Origin: Bacillota bacterium
GTDB taxonomy: Bacteria > Bacillota > Clostridia > Lachnospirales > Lachnospiraceae
DNA length: 27,449 nucleotides
Assembly: GCA_023415055.1 (NCBI GenBank)
Contig: JAEZLZ010000149.1
Span: forward strand, 1 to 27,449
Reading direction: 5' to 3'
Shown: positions 1 through 7,981 of the stretch, piece by piece
Position numbering within the stretch: the stretch's first letter is position 1
Layout: each line of letters begins with the position of its first letter
The notes under the pieces: model-generated
The model's database searches: none
What the model saw: the letters and a program-made list of their open reading frames with translations, nothing else
Told to the model about the DNA's origin: nothing
Made by a program: the position numbers and the translations under genes

Positions 1-161
1 GAGCATTGTTTTGTCATGCTGTCAAGGGCGGCGGTAGCCAGCCAAAAAACTATATCTAGCAATTTTCAAGGTTCTGAATGAGCCTAATTTTCAGGCTCAG
101 GGTTTTCATACGTTACTTTACACTACCATTATGTAATTCCTACCGGCATACCAACATGCCT
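1..161. other. Gene-free structured segment at the left edge
   Basis: No convincing gene is seen. The stretch from here to about 220 holds several short hairpins: TGAGCCT (79-85) with AGGCTCA (93-99), GGCAT with ATGCC around 153-168, and ACCGT with ACGGT around 170-195. None has a clear U-run that would make it an obvious terminator for the regulator gene to its right. It could be the 3' region of that transcript, an RNA element, or the end of a repeat that continues outside the window. I do not recognise it. Confidence 0.3.
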
Positions 162-239
162 TCACCGTAGCTCTTTATCTCTTACGGTAATTCCATCATA
201 CAACCGATACAGAGCAATTACATTTTCATTTGCAGGCAT
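162..239 (-). other. Possible 25-residue ORF coupled to the regulator stop codon
   Basis: An ATG overlaps the response-regulator stop codon (TAATG) and opens a 25-codon frame that begins MPANENVIALYRLYDG and ends at TGA. The overlap would allow translational coupling. The peptide matches nothing I can name. Against it, the frame is very short and runs through inverted repeats, so it may be chance. Confidence 0.2.
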
Positions 240-1348
240 TATTTATTGTCAATTATTAAACCTCGGATCTCCCCAGGCGTTTTACCGAAGTATCTCTTGA
301 AGGTTTTATAAAAATGTGCCTGATCCAGATAGCCCACCATTTCTCCCACTTCCTTGAGCGGTACCTTATAATCCAGAATCAGTTCTTTCGCCCGCTCCAT
401 CCGAAGCTCAGTCAGATATTCCAGAAAGCCTTTCCCTGTAGCAGCTTTAAATGTCTTGCTTAGATATTCCTTACTGACATAATACATGCCTGCCGTAAGC
501 TCCAGGGTAATTCCTTCGGTATAATGCTCTTCCATATATTTTTTGATTCTGCTGATATCCAGACGATTACGATTCCGGTAATGCTCTTGAATCTGCTCGG
601 AAGCGATGCAGTACAGGTTCTGAATAAATTGCATCATCTCTTTCGGAGAACAGTCACGGCTGAATACAAAGGAGGTATGATTATTCTGAAGTATCTCCTT
701 TGGAGTAAAGTCCTGGCTGAGGATAAAGTTCTCCAGTGTATTCATTAAGGTATAATAGATGCAGACCAGATTGCCCTTGGAAGGTATTTCTTCTTCGTTT
801 TTACTGATCAGTTGATATATTTCGTTACATTTTTGCTTGATCACATTACTATCCGAGGAGTTTAGGGATCTCAACAAGTTATCCCGAAGTGCATAGAATC
901 TGCTCGCCCATTCCGCATCAAGAAAGCCCGGCTCCGGGTTCTTAATCTCCCCCTTGTCCTCCCTGCGACCTGTCAGAAGCTTCACACAGTTGCCCAGCTG
1001 ATGGTTGAGCTCCTCCGGCTTAATCGGCTTGAGAAGATAGTCCTGTGCAGACAGCTTCAAAGCACTCCGGATATAATTATAATCATCGTAGCCACTGATA
1101 AATATCACCGGCGTGTCATTGTTCTCTCTTCGTAAGGTACTTATCAAATCAATTCCGTTCAAATGCGGCATCTTCACATCCGTAAGTATGATATCCGGTG
1201 CGGTTAGTCGGATCAGCTCCAGTCCATACTCTCCATCCGAGGCTTCCCCTGCAATCTCCAGCCCTAAAGTTTCCCAATCTGCCAATTGTTTGATCACTTC
1301 TCTGGTCCAGGGCTCATCATCAATGATCACTACCTTATAATTTGCCAT
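239..1348 (-). CDS. AraC-type response regulator (YesN family)
   Basis: DNA-binding partner of the sensor kinase encoded just upstream (18-nt gap). The 369-aa protein has an N-terminal receiver domain (about 4-125) with the acidic pair D10/D11, the phosphoacceptor D57 in LTDVKMP, and the conserved lysine in LLKPIKP. A middle linker region follows, then a C-terminal pair of helix-turn-helix motifs of AraC type (about 265-365, ending in YFGKTPGEIR). The start at 1348 is chosen because GGGAGG lies 5 nt before it; an in-frame ATG six codons upstream lacks such a site. YesMN pairs in Firmicutes often control nearby sugar or polysaccharide uptake genes. No such target is visible to the left within the window, so the regulon is unknown. 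Confidence 0.93.
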   Translation of the reverse strand: MANYKVVIIDDEPWTREVIKQLADWETLGLEIAGEASDGEYGLELIRLTAPDIILTDVKMPHLNGIDLISTLRRENNDTPVIFISGYDDYNYIRSALKLSAQDYLLKPIKPEELNHQLGNCVKLLTGRREDKGEIKNPEPGFLDAEWASRFYALRDNLLRSLNSSDSNVIKQKCNEIYQLISKNEEEIPSKGNLVCIYYTLMNTLENFILSQDFTPKEILQNNHTSFVFSRDCSPKEMMQFIQNLYCIASEQIQEHYRNRNRLDISRIKKYMEEHYTEGITLELTAGMYYVSKEYLSKTFKAATGKGFLEYLTELRMERAKELILDYKVPLKEVGEMVGYLDQAHFYKTFKRYFGKTPGEIRGLIIDNK

Positions 1349-1365
1349 AATTACCTCCCATATCA

Positions 1366-3123
1366 TTAACCTGCCTGCAGCAAGGCTTTTGTCAGCACAG
1401 AGACAGTTGTCCCTTCTCCATACGTACTTGTAATCGTGATCCCGTATTTCTCCTCAGAAAATCTCAGCTTGATCCGTGAATTCACATTGCATAAGCCTAT
1501 GTGTGAGCTTGTTTTTAAGGAACGCTCCGCTTCATATCTTAAATTATCCTGTATCTGAAGCAGCCGGTCCGGCTCGATCCCGACTCCGTTATCCTCCAGA
1601 GTCAGTAGTAGATCTCCTTCCTTTGTCAGTACACCCTCAAGCACGATTCTCCACTCACCGGACTTATTTGCCAAACCATGCTCCAGACTATTCTCGATAA
1701 GGGGCTGGAGAATCAGCTTGGGAATCTGATATTGAAGTAATGACTCCTCCATTCTGATCTCAAGATTAATCCTATTTCCGAACCGTTCATCCTGAATCAT
1801 CAGATAGGCATTAAAATATTCGATCTCTTTTTTGAGACTAACCATCTCATCAGAAAAGCTTAAGGAATACCTAAGGATATCTCCTAATGCCGTAGTTATC
1901 TTATAAACCTGCCCAACCTCATGCTTTAACGCTATTCCGCCGATTACCTGAAGAGTATTGTACATAAAATGCGGATTAATCTGTGCCTGTAAGGCTCGGA
2001 TTTGAGCTTCCCTTTTTTCGATCTTGCTCTGATATTCCTGGGCTATCAGCCGTTTATTTCGATCAATCATGATACCAAAGCTGTCATGTAGGATACCGAT
2101 CTCATCCTGTCTCTCGTTTGTAATGACATCACTGAAGTCATCAATTGTAACTGTTCTCATCATGGCAGACAGTTCAATGATCGGCTTACTGAACACTCGG
2201 GAGAACAGGATGGATCCAAGCGTCGATACAAGTACGGCGATGCCACCGATAGCAATACCGGCGACAAGTGCGCTTTTTAATGCTTCCAATATAGATCGGA
2301 TCGGTACGGTCATCAGTATCTTCAACTTTCCACCGCTCACCTCCCGATAAAACCAGAAGCTCCCGTCGCGGTACATCTCCTGTACCTCCCTGCCGCTCAG
2401 TTGATTGATGATTGTAGTCAGATCACTTTGCTCAAATTGTGCTCCGTTTCCATATTCCGATTCAATCAATTCATTCTGATCATTAAAGATCAGAATGGAT
2501 TCGTCCTTCGTTGTCTTAATATCCTCCAGTATCTCTTCCATATCATAGGGGCGGAGCTTCATTGTAACTAACACCAGCGGCTTTTTATCATTAAAATTAT
2601 AGATCTCATGTGATATCTCAATTTCCTTTTCGTTCCGAAAGAATACAATATTCGTTTGTAATTCTTGATCTCTTTTCTTCCATTGATCGAGTCCGGTTCC
2701 AATCTCCTCAACGCTTGCTCCGGAACGCTTTGCCACCAATACCTGCTCCTTCGCAAAATTATATATTTCTATGGAATTTAAATTCTTATCCATACTGATG
2801 GTCTCATTCATCATGGTAATCAGATCCAGCTTCACTGTGTAATCCATCTCCTGATCCTCGTTGCACCAGGAGGTGATTCCCTTCTTGATCTTCTTATTTA
2901 CTTCGAACTCATAAAAGCGGTCTGAGTAACTATCCACCTCCGAATTCAGCCGGTCCTGAAGCCAGCGGATGCTCATCCGTCGGTTGTAGATCAGCTGCTC
3001 CTGCATCGTTTGATAGGTGATAAATCCAATGATCGTAGTAACGATGATAACCAGGGATACCGAAAATGCTAATATTCCGATAAATAATTTTCTGCGTATT
3101 GAAATGTCCTTCCCCTTCTTCAT
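1366..3123 (-). CDS. Sensor histidine kinase (YesM family)
   Basis: Membrane sensor kinase of 585 aa. Visible parts in order: an N-terminal transmembrane helix (about 12-36), an extracytoplasmic sensing region of about 240 residues, a second hydrophobic segment (about 290-315, ending in GSILFS), a HAMP linker (FSKPIIELSAMMRTVTIDDF), the His_kinase motif QINPHFMYNTLQ with phosphoacceptor H385, and a HATPase domain with LQPLIENSLEHG and LEDNGVGIE. The start at 3123 follows GGAGGAGAAGGT. A longer frame opens upstream to 3249 but crosses a repeated palindrome and has no ribosome site, so it is not used. It is co-transcribed with the YesN-type regulator gene. The ligand is not inferable from sequence; the family usually senses sugars or peptides directly or through a lipoprotein. 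Confidence 0.93.
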   Translation of the reverse strand: MKKGKDISIRRKLFIGILAFSVSLVIIVTTIIGFITYQTMQEQLIYNRRMSIRWLQDRLNSEVDSYSDRFYEFEVNKKIKKGITSWCNEDQEMDYTVKLDLITMMNETISMDKNLNSIEIYNFAKEQVLVAKRSGASVEEIGTGLDQWKKRDQELQTNIVFFRNEKEIEISHEIYNFNDKKPLVLVTMKLRPYDMEEILEDIKTTKDESILIFNDQNELIESEYGNGAQFEQSDLTTIINQLSGREVQEMYRDGSFWFYREVSGGKLKILMTVPIRSILEALKSALVAGIAIGGIAVLVSTLGSILFSRVFSKPIIELSAMMRTVTIDDFSDVITNERQDEIGILHDSFGIMIDRNKRLIAQEYQSKIEKREAQIRALQAQINPHFMYNTLQVIGGIALKHEVGQVYKITTALGDILRYSLSFSDEMVSLKKEIEYFNAYLMIQDERFGNRINLEIRMEESLLQYQIPKLILQPLIENSLEHGLANKSGEWRIVLEGVLTKEGDLLLTLEDNGVGIEPDRLLQIQDNLRYEAERSLKTSSHIGLCNVNSRIKLRFSEEKYGITITSTYGEGTTVSVLTKALLQAG

Positions 3124-3549
3124 ACCTTCTCCTCCAATGCCGGAATTAATAGCTCCGATCGCATCCCTCAAGCAAGCTTGGGGATGCTCACTACGCTTTA
3201 TTGTACCATGAACAAAAAGCCTGTTCATGGTCTTCAACTCCGATCGCATCCCTCAAGCAAGCTTGGGGATGCTCACTACGCTTTATTGTACTATAATCAG
3301 TTCAAAAGTGCATTCATTTTATTCCTGAATACCTTTGCCCCAAATATTATTAACTTGAATTAGGGGCTGGGCGATCATCGTATTCTAAACTGAATCAATT
3401 TTTAAAGATTCTTTTTTCTAATTTTGTGGTATTATGTTCTAGTGTACAAAGATTTGATTCAGCACTCAGGTAAAGAATCCGATGATAGAGGTGTTTTTGA
3501 AGGAACGGATTACTATTTAGTGCAGATTTATCAGAAAGGCTATTGTTTT
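3124..3549. other. Divergent intergenic region with duplicated element
   Basis: No gene is called between the leftward kinase gene and the rightward radical SAM gene. It holds a 54-bp direct repeat (listed separately). A possible extended -10 for the rightward gene (TGG followed by TATTAT, about 3427-3435) lies about 115 nt before its chosen start. For the leftward gene, TACAAT hexamers lie at the end of each repeat copy on the minus strand. Confidence 0.45.
3153..3291. repeat. 54-bp direct repeat, two copies 85 bp apart
   Basis: Positions 3153-3206 and 3238-3291 are identical by eye over 54 bases. Each copy contains an imperfect hairpin with CATCCC and GGGATG as outer arms and CAAGC/GCTTG inside. 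The spacer holds another inverted repeat, CATGAAC (3207-3213) with GTTCATG (3223-3229). On the minus strand each copy begins with GTACAATAAAGCG, which includes a TACAAT -10-like hexamer, so the unit may duplicate a promoter or leader of the kinase gene. It also resembles a small dispersed palindromic element; a genome search would decide. Confidence 0.85.
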
Positions 3550-5304
3550 ATGAGAATAATTTTCGTATCCGAACTAGCAGATAAAGTATTTATCGACTAT
3601 ATGAAAAGCGGAGGAACTGTAATTCTGGTTCCCACGGATGATCGCTTTGAAGCGAGAACCAGCAGTCATCCGGACCTGGTGATATCAATTGTTGATAACA
3701 CCTTAATTATTGATGAAAATGCTTCTGTCGAGCTATATAAACAACTGGATAGCTTAAGTGTCCCTTATGTCGTGGGTAACTCCAGGCTTTCTGCTATTTA
3801 TCCCAGGGACATCGCCTATAATGCTGTGATCACGAAGGATTTCTTAATGCATAATCTTAAGTTTACCGATCCTCTGCTCACCACGCATAGTACCTATACG
3901 CATAAGAAGTTAATCCAAACAAAGCAAGGCTATACCAAATGCTCCACCGTGGTGGTGAACAATGATACCGTGATTACTGCTGATCAGGGAATCTATAAAG
4001 CGGTAAAAGATTTCATGAACGCACTTTTGATTCAACCTGGAAATGTATTACTTGGAGAAGATAACAACGGCTTCCTTGGAGGTGCCAGCGCAAGCTTTGA
4101 GGATCGGATTGTGTTTCACGGTGATTTAAGTCAGCATCCCGATTTCTTAAAAATAGCTGCATTCCTGGAGGCATATCATAAGCAACTGGTTTACTTCAAA
4201 GAATTCCCCTTAACGGATATCGGTTCCGTCCTAATATTTGAATATCAGGAAAGTAAACGCAAAGAAAATCCGGGCAAACGAAAGCATGTAAATATCCCTA
4301 TCTTTATATCTCATGAAGGCTGTCCCAATGATTGCGTTTTTTGTAATCAAAGAAAGATTACCGCGAAAGCTGACGCAATGACTCTTCCTGAGATCTCCGA
4401 GCAGATTAAGACCTACTATTCTACTCTGAATGATGAGACCTATATTGAAATTGCCTTTTTTGGTGGAAGCTTTACAGGCATCGACACCGCTCTTCAGGAA
4501 CAATATTTAAAGGTAGCATATGATCAGAAAAAGGCAGGTAAAATACATGCCATTCGCTTGTCTACAAGACCTGATTATATTAACTCTGATATACTTGATC
4601 GTCTTAGGCTTTATGAAGTCGATACTATAGAGCTTGGTGTGCAATCCTTGAATGAGGAGGTTCTAAAGGCCTCAAACCGGGGACATTTGGTTTCGGATGT
4701 CTATGAATCGGTTCGCCTTATTAAGGCTTATGGCTTTCGACTTGGCATACAATTAATGGTTGGCTTGCCACAGGATACAAAAGAGAGGTCTATTCTGTCC
4801 GCTAAGCTTACGGCTTTACTAAAGCCGGATTTCGTTCGTATCTATCCGACACTTGTGATCAAGGAAACAAAACTGCTGGAGCTTGTGGAAAGCGGGAGAT
4901 ATCAACCGTTATCATTGGAAGCAGCCGTCGACTGGACAAAAGAAATGTATCGTGTGTTCTTAGCAAGTCATATACCCGTCATAAGAATAGGCTTACAACC
5001 AACCGACTTGATCACCGAAGGTAAGGAGGTCATATACGGTCCATTTCATCCAGCCTTTCGGCAGCTTGTAGAAAGCTCCTACTTTCTAGATTATATAAAA
5101 AGAATTCTAAAAACACAAAGCGTCACCGTGGATGATCCTGCAGTCATTAAAATCATATGCAATCCCAAGGATGTATCTCAGGTGATAGGACATAAACGAG
5201 GGAATTTGATTGAGCTTAGGAGGGATTACCCTAATATCATGGTTGTGGCTGAGGACGATGTCGAACCAATGACCCTGAAATTCCAAATGTCGAGAAAAGA
5301 ATAA
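3550..5304 (+). CDS. DUF6873-like domain fused to Elp3/YhcC-like radical SAM domain
   Basis: A two-domain protein of 584 aa. The N-terminal part (about 1-240) has the signatures I associate with clostridial DUF6873 (GME-fold) proteins: SSHPDL, YPRDIAYNA, QGYTKCS, GFLGGASA and GDLSQHPDF. The C-terminal part (about 245-584) is a radical SAM domain with the CxxxCxxC cluster motif C258-C262-C265, the glycine-rich FFGGSFTG, and a tail with IGHKRGN resembling a KH-type GxxG loop. It lacks the acetyltransferase domain of true Elp3. The start at 3550 follows a weak AGAAAGG; the frame is open upstream to 3424, but that segment covers a likely -10 and matches no family. The substrate is unknown, although radical SAM relatives act on tRNA. 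A hairpin terminator follows the stop. Confidence 0.82.
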   Translation: MRIIFVSELADKVFIDYMKSGGTVILVPTDDRFEARTSSHPDLVISIVDNTLIIDENASVELYKQLDSLSVPYVVGNSRLSAIYPRDIAYNAVITKDFLMHNLKFTDPLLTTHSTYTHKKLIQTKQGYTKCSTVVVNNDTVITADQGIYKAVKDFMNALLIQPGNVLLGEDNNGFLGGASASFEDRIVFHGDLSQHPDFLKIAAFLEAYHKQLVYFKEFPLTDIGSVLIFEYQESKRKENPGKRKHVNIPIFISHEGCPNDCVFCNQRKITAKADAMTLPEISEQIKTYYSTLNDETYIEIAFFGGSFTGIDTALQEQYLKVAYDQKKAGKIHAIRLSTRPDYINSDILDRLRLYEVDTIELGVQSLNEEVLKASNRGHLVSDVYESVRLIKAYGFRLGIQLMVGLPQDTKERSILSAKLTALLKPDFVRIYPTLVIKETKLLELVESGRYQPLSLEAAVDWTKEMYRVFLASHIPVIRIGLQPTDLITEGKEVIYGPFHPAFRQLVESSYFLDYIKRILKTQSVTVDDPAVIKIICNPKDVSQVIGHKRGNLIELRRDYPNIMVVAEDDVEPMTLKFQMSRKE

Positions 5305-5306
5305 AA

Positions 5307-5340
5307 CGATAGGAATCACGCTTCGCGAATTCTCTTATCG
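5307..5340. repeat. Imperfect palindrome after the radical SAM gene
   Basis: CGATA (5307-5311) pairs with TATCG (5336-5340), with GAAT/ATTC and CGC-TTC-GCG nested inside. It lies just after the stop codon and before the terminator hairpin, so it probably folds in the mRNA 3' end. It may be a dispersed repeat. Confidence 0.4.
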
Positions 5341-5351
5341 TGAATAAATGC

Positions 5352-5396
5352 TAGCGCCTCTGCTGACTAACCAACTGCGGAAGCGCTAATTTTTTA
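5352..5396 (+). terminator. Rho-independent terminator
   Basis: TAGCGC (5352-5357) pairs with GCGCTA (5383-5388), with further partial pairing inside (CTCTGC against GCGGAA), followed by a run of T. It lies 48 nt after the radical SAM gene and before the amino-acid importer promoter. Confidence 0.75.
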
Positions 5397-5417
5397 TAAT
5401 ACTAATTTATAATATAC

Positions 5418-5446
5418 TTGACATATATGTTTTGATAAAGTAATAT
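5418..5446 (+). promoter_or_regulatory. Sigma-A promoter of the amino-acid ABC operon
   Basis: A perfect -35 TTGACA (5418-5423), a 17-bp spacer and -10 TAATAT (5441-5446) lie about 65 nt upstream of the binding-protein start. The leader is AT-rich and includes the palindrome CATATATG overlapping the -35 end, a possible operator. Confidence 0.72.
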
Positions 5447-5511
5447 GTATTTCATACTATTTCTATATGTTATGTATGATATTAAAAATTATTAGGTGGA
5501 GGAAAACATTC

Positions 5512-6375
5512 ATGATGAAACACAAATTATTCGCAGGCGCTCTTGCATTGACCTTAGTGATCGGAGGTTTGGTTGGATGCTCCCAGGAGACGGCAAACGA
5601 CAATACGGCTGCACCGACAATCACCCCGGAAGCGGAAGCACAGATGGACGAAGCACAGAATACCGAGAAGGATTTACTGGCTCAGATTCAAGAAGACGGT
5701 AAGCTACTCATCGGTACCGAAGGTACCTATGCACCCTATACGTATCACGATGAAACAGGGGAACTGGTTGGCTATGATGTAGAAGTAGCAAGGGCTATCG
5801 CAGATAAGTTAGGCGTAAAAGCCGAATTTGTGGAAAGCAATTGGGATTCCCTAATTGCCGGTCTTGACGCAAAACGATATGATGTTGTTATGAATCAGGT
5901 TACCATCACGGAAGAGCGTCTTAAGAAGTATGATTTTTCCACCCCGTATACAATCTCAAGAGCAGCCTTAATCGTCGGAAAAGATAATACCGAAATCGCA
6001 GCCTTTGAGGATCTAAAGGGTAAAAAATCCGCACAGTCCTTAACCAGTAATTATGGTACTCTTGCGGGGCAATATGGTGCTGAACTCCTCAGTGCCGATG
6101 GATCCTTCAGCAAGGCAATTGAACTCGTATTAAGCGGTAGAGCCGATGCTACGATTAATGATCAAGTATCCTTCTATGATTTCTTAAAGCAGCAGCCGGA
6201 TGCGCAGGTTAAGCTGGTGGATACCTTGGAGGATGCTAGTAAAAATGCTGTATTAATCAGTAAGGGGAATGATACTTTGGTGGAAGCGATTAATAAAGCT
6301 TTAGAGGAATTAGCCGGAGATGGTACTTTAGCTAATATCTCAGATAAATATTTTTCTGCTGACATTACTAAATAA
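5512..6375 (+). CDS. Amino-acid (probably cystine) ABC transporter binding lipoprotein
   Basis: Extracellular solute-binding protein of family 3 (SBP_bac_3), 287 aa. The start at 5512 follows AGGTGGAGG with 9-nt spacing. Residues 1-22 form a lipoprotein signal with lipobox LVGC and acylated C23. After a linker, the binding domain shows GTEGTYAPYTYHDETGELVG, YDVVMNQVTITEER and YDFSTPYT. The arrangement NQVTITEER and the segment ADATINDQVSFYDFLKQQP resemble cystine-binding TcyA/TcyJ/TcyK proteins more than glutamine- or arginine-binding ones; that assignment is by motif only. It is the first gene of an operon with permease and ATPase genes. Confidence 0.88.
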   Translation: MMKHKLFAGALALTLVIGGLVGCSQETANDNTAAPTITPEAEAQMDEAQNTEKDLLAQIQEDGKLLIGTEGTYAPYTYHDETGELVGYDVEVARAIADKLGVKAEFVESNWDSLIAGLDAKRYDVVMNQVTITEERLKKYDFSTPYTISRAALIVGKDNTEIAAFEDLKGKKSAQSLTSNYGTLAGQYGAELLSADGSFSKAIELVLSGRADATINDQVSFYDFLKQQPDAQVKLVDTLEDASKNAVLISKGNDTLVEAINKALEELAGDGTLANISDKYFSADITK

Positions 6376-6404
6376 AAATCTAGCTTTGACAGAGGAGAAC
6401 CAAT

Positions 6405-7067
6405 ATGCAGATCAGTGACAGAACCCTCGAAATAATACTCGACTCCTTTTGGCCGATCGTAAAGGCAGGAATACAATATACAATACCCTTAACGCTTGTA
6501 TCCTTCCTGCTAGGACTGATCCTTGCCATATTGGTTGCCCTGATTCAAGTTGCTAATATAAAGATACTGAAACAGATAGCTCAAGTCTATGTCTGGATCT
6601 TTCGCGGAACCCCGATGCTGGTACAGATTTTCATCATATTCTTCGGTTTACCGAAAATGGGAATTCTTTTAGATCCGTTTCCGGCAGCTGTGATAGCCTT
6701 CTCTCTCAATGTGGGTGCCTATTCGTCAGAAACCATCCGCGCATCCATCCTGTCGGTACCAAAGGGTCAATGGGAAGCAGGTTATGCCTTTGGTATGACA
6801 TTTTCACAAGTGTTTCGCAGGATTATCCTGAAGCAGGCAGCAAAGGTATCCATTCCGCCATTGTCCAATACGTTTATCGGCCTGGTAAAGGATACTTCGT
6901 TAGCCTCGACGGTAACTCTGACCGAGATGTTCATGGTAACACAGCAAATCGTAGCGTTCCGATACGAACCGCTCTTACTCTACCTCGAACTGGCAGTCAT
7001 CTATCTTGTTTTATGTAGTATTCTGAATGTGTTGCAGAAATATCTGGAGAAGAGATTAGTACACTAG
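6405..7067 (+). CDS. Amino-acid ABC transporter permease
   Basis: Integral membrane permease of the HisM/GlnP family, 220 aa. Hydrophobic helices span roughly 18-45, 57-75, 85-110 and 185-210. The cytoplasmic EAA loop that contacts the ATPase is seen as EAGYAFGMTFSQVFRRIILKQ. The ribosome site GAGGAG sits 9 nt before the ATG. The gene begins 29 nt after the binding-protein gene and ends 39 nt before the ATPase gene, so the three form a complete importer. Such permeases usually act as homodimers when, as here, only one is encoded. Confidence 0.92.
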   Translation: MQISDRTLEIILDSFWPIVKAGIQYTIPLTLVSFLLGLILAILVALIQVANIKILKQIAQVYVWIFRGTPMLVQIFIIFFGLPKMGILLDPFPAAVIAFSLNVGAYSSETIRASILSVPKGQWEAGYAFGMTFSQVFRRIILKQAAKVSIPPLSNTFIGLVKDTSLASTVTLTEMFMVTQQIVAFRYEPLLLYLELAVIYLVLCSILNVLQKYLEKRLVH

Positions 7068-7106
7068 AGATGTTGCAAAGCGACATCCTGTTTGGAGGGG
7101 TTAAAT

Positions 7107-7859
7107 ATGTTTCATGTGACGAATCTTCATAAAAGCTTCGATTGTAACGAAGTGCTAAAAGGTGTTAATTTACATGTAAAAAAAGGGGATGTGATTGCTA
7201 TTCTAGGTCCAAGCGGCTCCGGTAAGACAACACTTCTTCGCTGCTTGAATTTTTTGGAGCGAGCGGATTCGGGTGAGCTAAGTCTTGGAGATATCACTGT
7301 TCCATTCAATAAAGCAAATAAACATGATATTAGGAATGTCAGAAAAAGAACCGGTTTCGTATTTCAAAACTATAACCTGATCGTAACAAAGACCGCCCTC
7401 CAGAATGTCATGGAACCGCTTATTGTAGTCCAGAAGAGATCCAAGCAGAAAGCAAGAAGATTAGCGGAGGAGGCACTGAGCAAAGTTGGTTTGTCAAACC
7501 GTTATGATTATTACCCCTCACAGCTATCCGGCGGACAACAGCAGCGCGTCGGAATCGCACGAGCCTTCGCCGTCAGTCCTGATGTCATTTTGCTTGATGA
7601 GCCAACCTCCTCTCTGGATCCGGAATTAGTCGGAGAGGTTCTTACTGTAATCAAGCAAATCGCAAAGGAAGGCACTACCATGCTGATCGTTACCCATGAG
7701 ATCTCCTTCGCCAGAGAAGTGGCAAACAGAGTAATCTTTATGGATGGGGGACGAATCATTGAGGAGAACGATACCGAAGAATTCTTTCTTCATCCCAAAA
7801 ACAAGAGAACGATTGAGTTTTTGAGACGATTTTTACCAGAGTATAACTATTCTCTATGA
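7107..7859 (+). CDS. Amino-acid ABC transporter ATP-binding protein
   Basis: Cytoplasmic ATPase of the polar amino-acid uptake family (GlnQ/TcyC-like), 250 aa. It has Walker A GPSGSGKTTLL, Q-loop FQNYNL, signature LSGGQQQRVGIARAF, Walker B VILLDEPTSSLD and switch histidine in VTHE. The start at 7107 follows GGAGGGG at 6-nt spacing; an in-frame ATG five codons earlier lacks a site. It is the last gene of the importer operon and converges on hydA across a long inverted repeat. Confidence 0.93.
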   Translation: MFHVTNLHKSFDCNEVLKGVNLHVKKGDVIAILGPSGSGKTTLLRCLNFLERADSGELSLGDITVPFNKANKHDIRNVRKRTGFVFQNYNLIVTKTALQNVMEPLIVVQKRSKQKARRLAEEALSKVGLSNRYDYYPSQLSGGQQQRVGIARAFAVSPDVILLDEPTSSLDPELVGEVLTVIKQIAKEGTTMLIVTHEISFAREVANRVIFMDGGRIIEENDTEEFFLHPKNKRTIEFLRRFLPEYNYSL

Positions 7860-7874
7860 TTCAGACACAAAAAT

Positions 7875-7920
7875 ACGTAACTGATGCAAAATAGTACCAT
7901 TCATTTTGCATCAGCTACGT
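7875..7920. terminator. Bidirectional terminator between the importer and hyd operons
   Basis: Arms 7875-7892 and 7903-7920 are complementary over 17 of 18 positions around a 10-nt loop. On the minus strand the stem is followed by ATTTTTGTG, giving a U-run for hydA transcripts. On the plus strand the following sequence is less U-rich, so termination there may be weaker. Confidence 0.8.
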
Positions 7921-7981
7921 TAATCTGCATTACATAGTTTTAATAAACCTGCATGAAAAAATATGCAAGTGAATCCGTGGG

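Noticed and set aside
3124..3249. Longer N-terminus for the sensor kinase
   Set aside because: The extension encodes the repeated palindrome, lacks a ribosome site and is hydrophilic before the true membrane helix; the start at 3123 has GGAGGAG.
3153..3291. CRISPR array
   Set aside because: Only two repeat copies, each containing a long palindrome, with a 31-bp spacer that is itself palindromic, and no cas genes.
3550..5304. Full Elp3 tRNA acetyltransferase
   Set aside because: There is no GNAT acetyltransferase domain after the radical SAM part, and the N-terminus belongs to another family.
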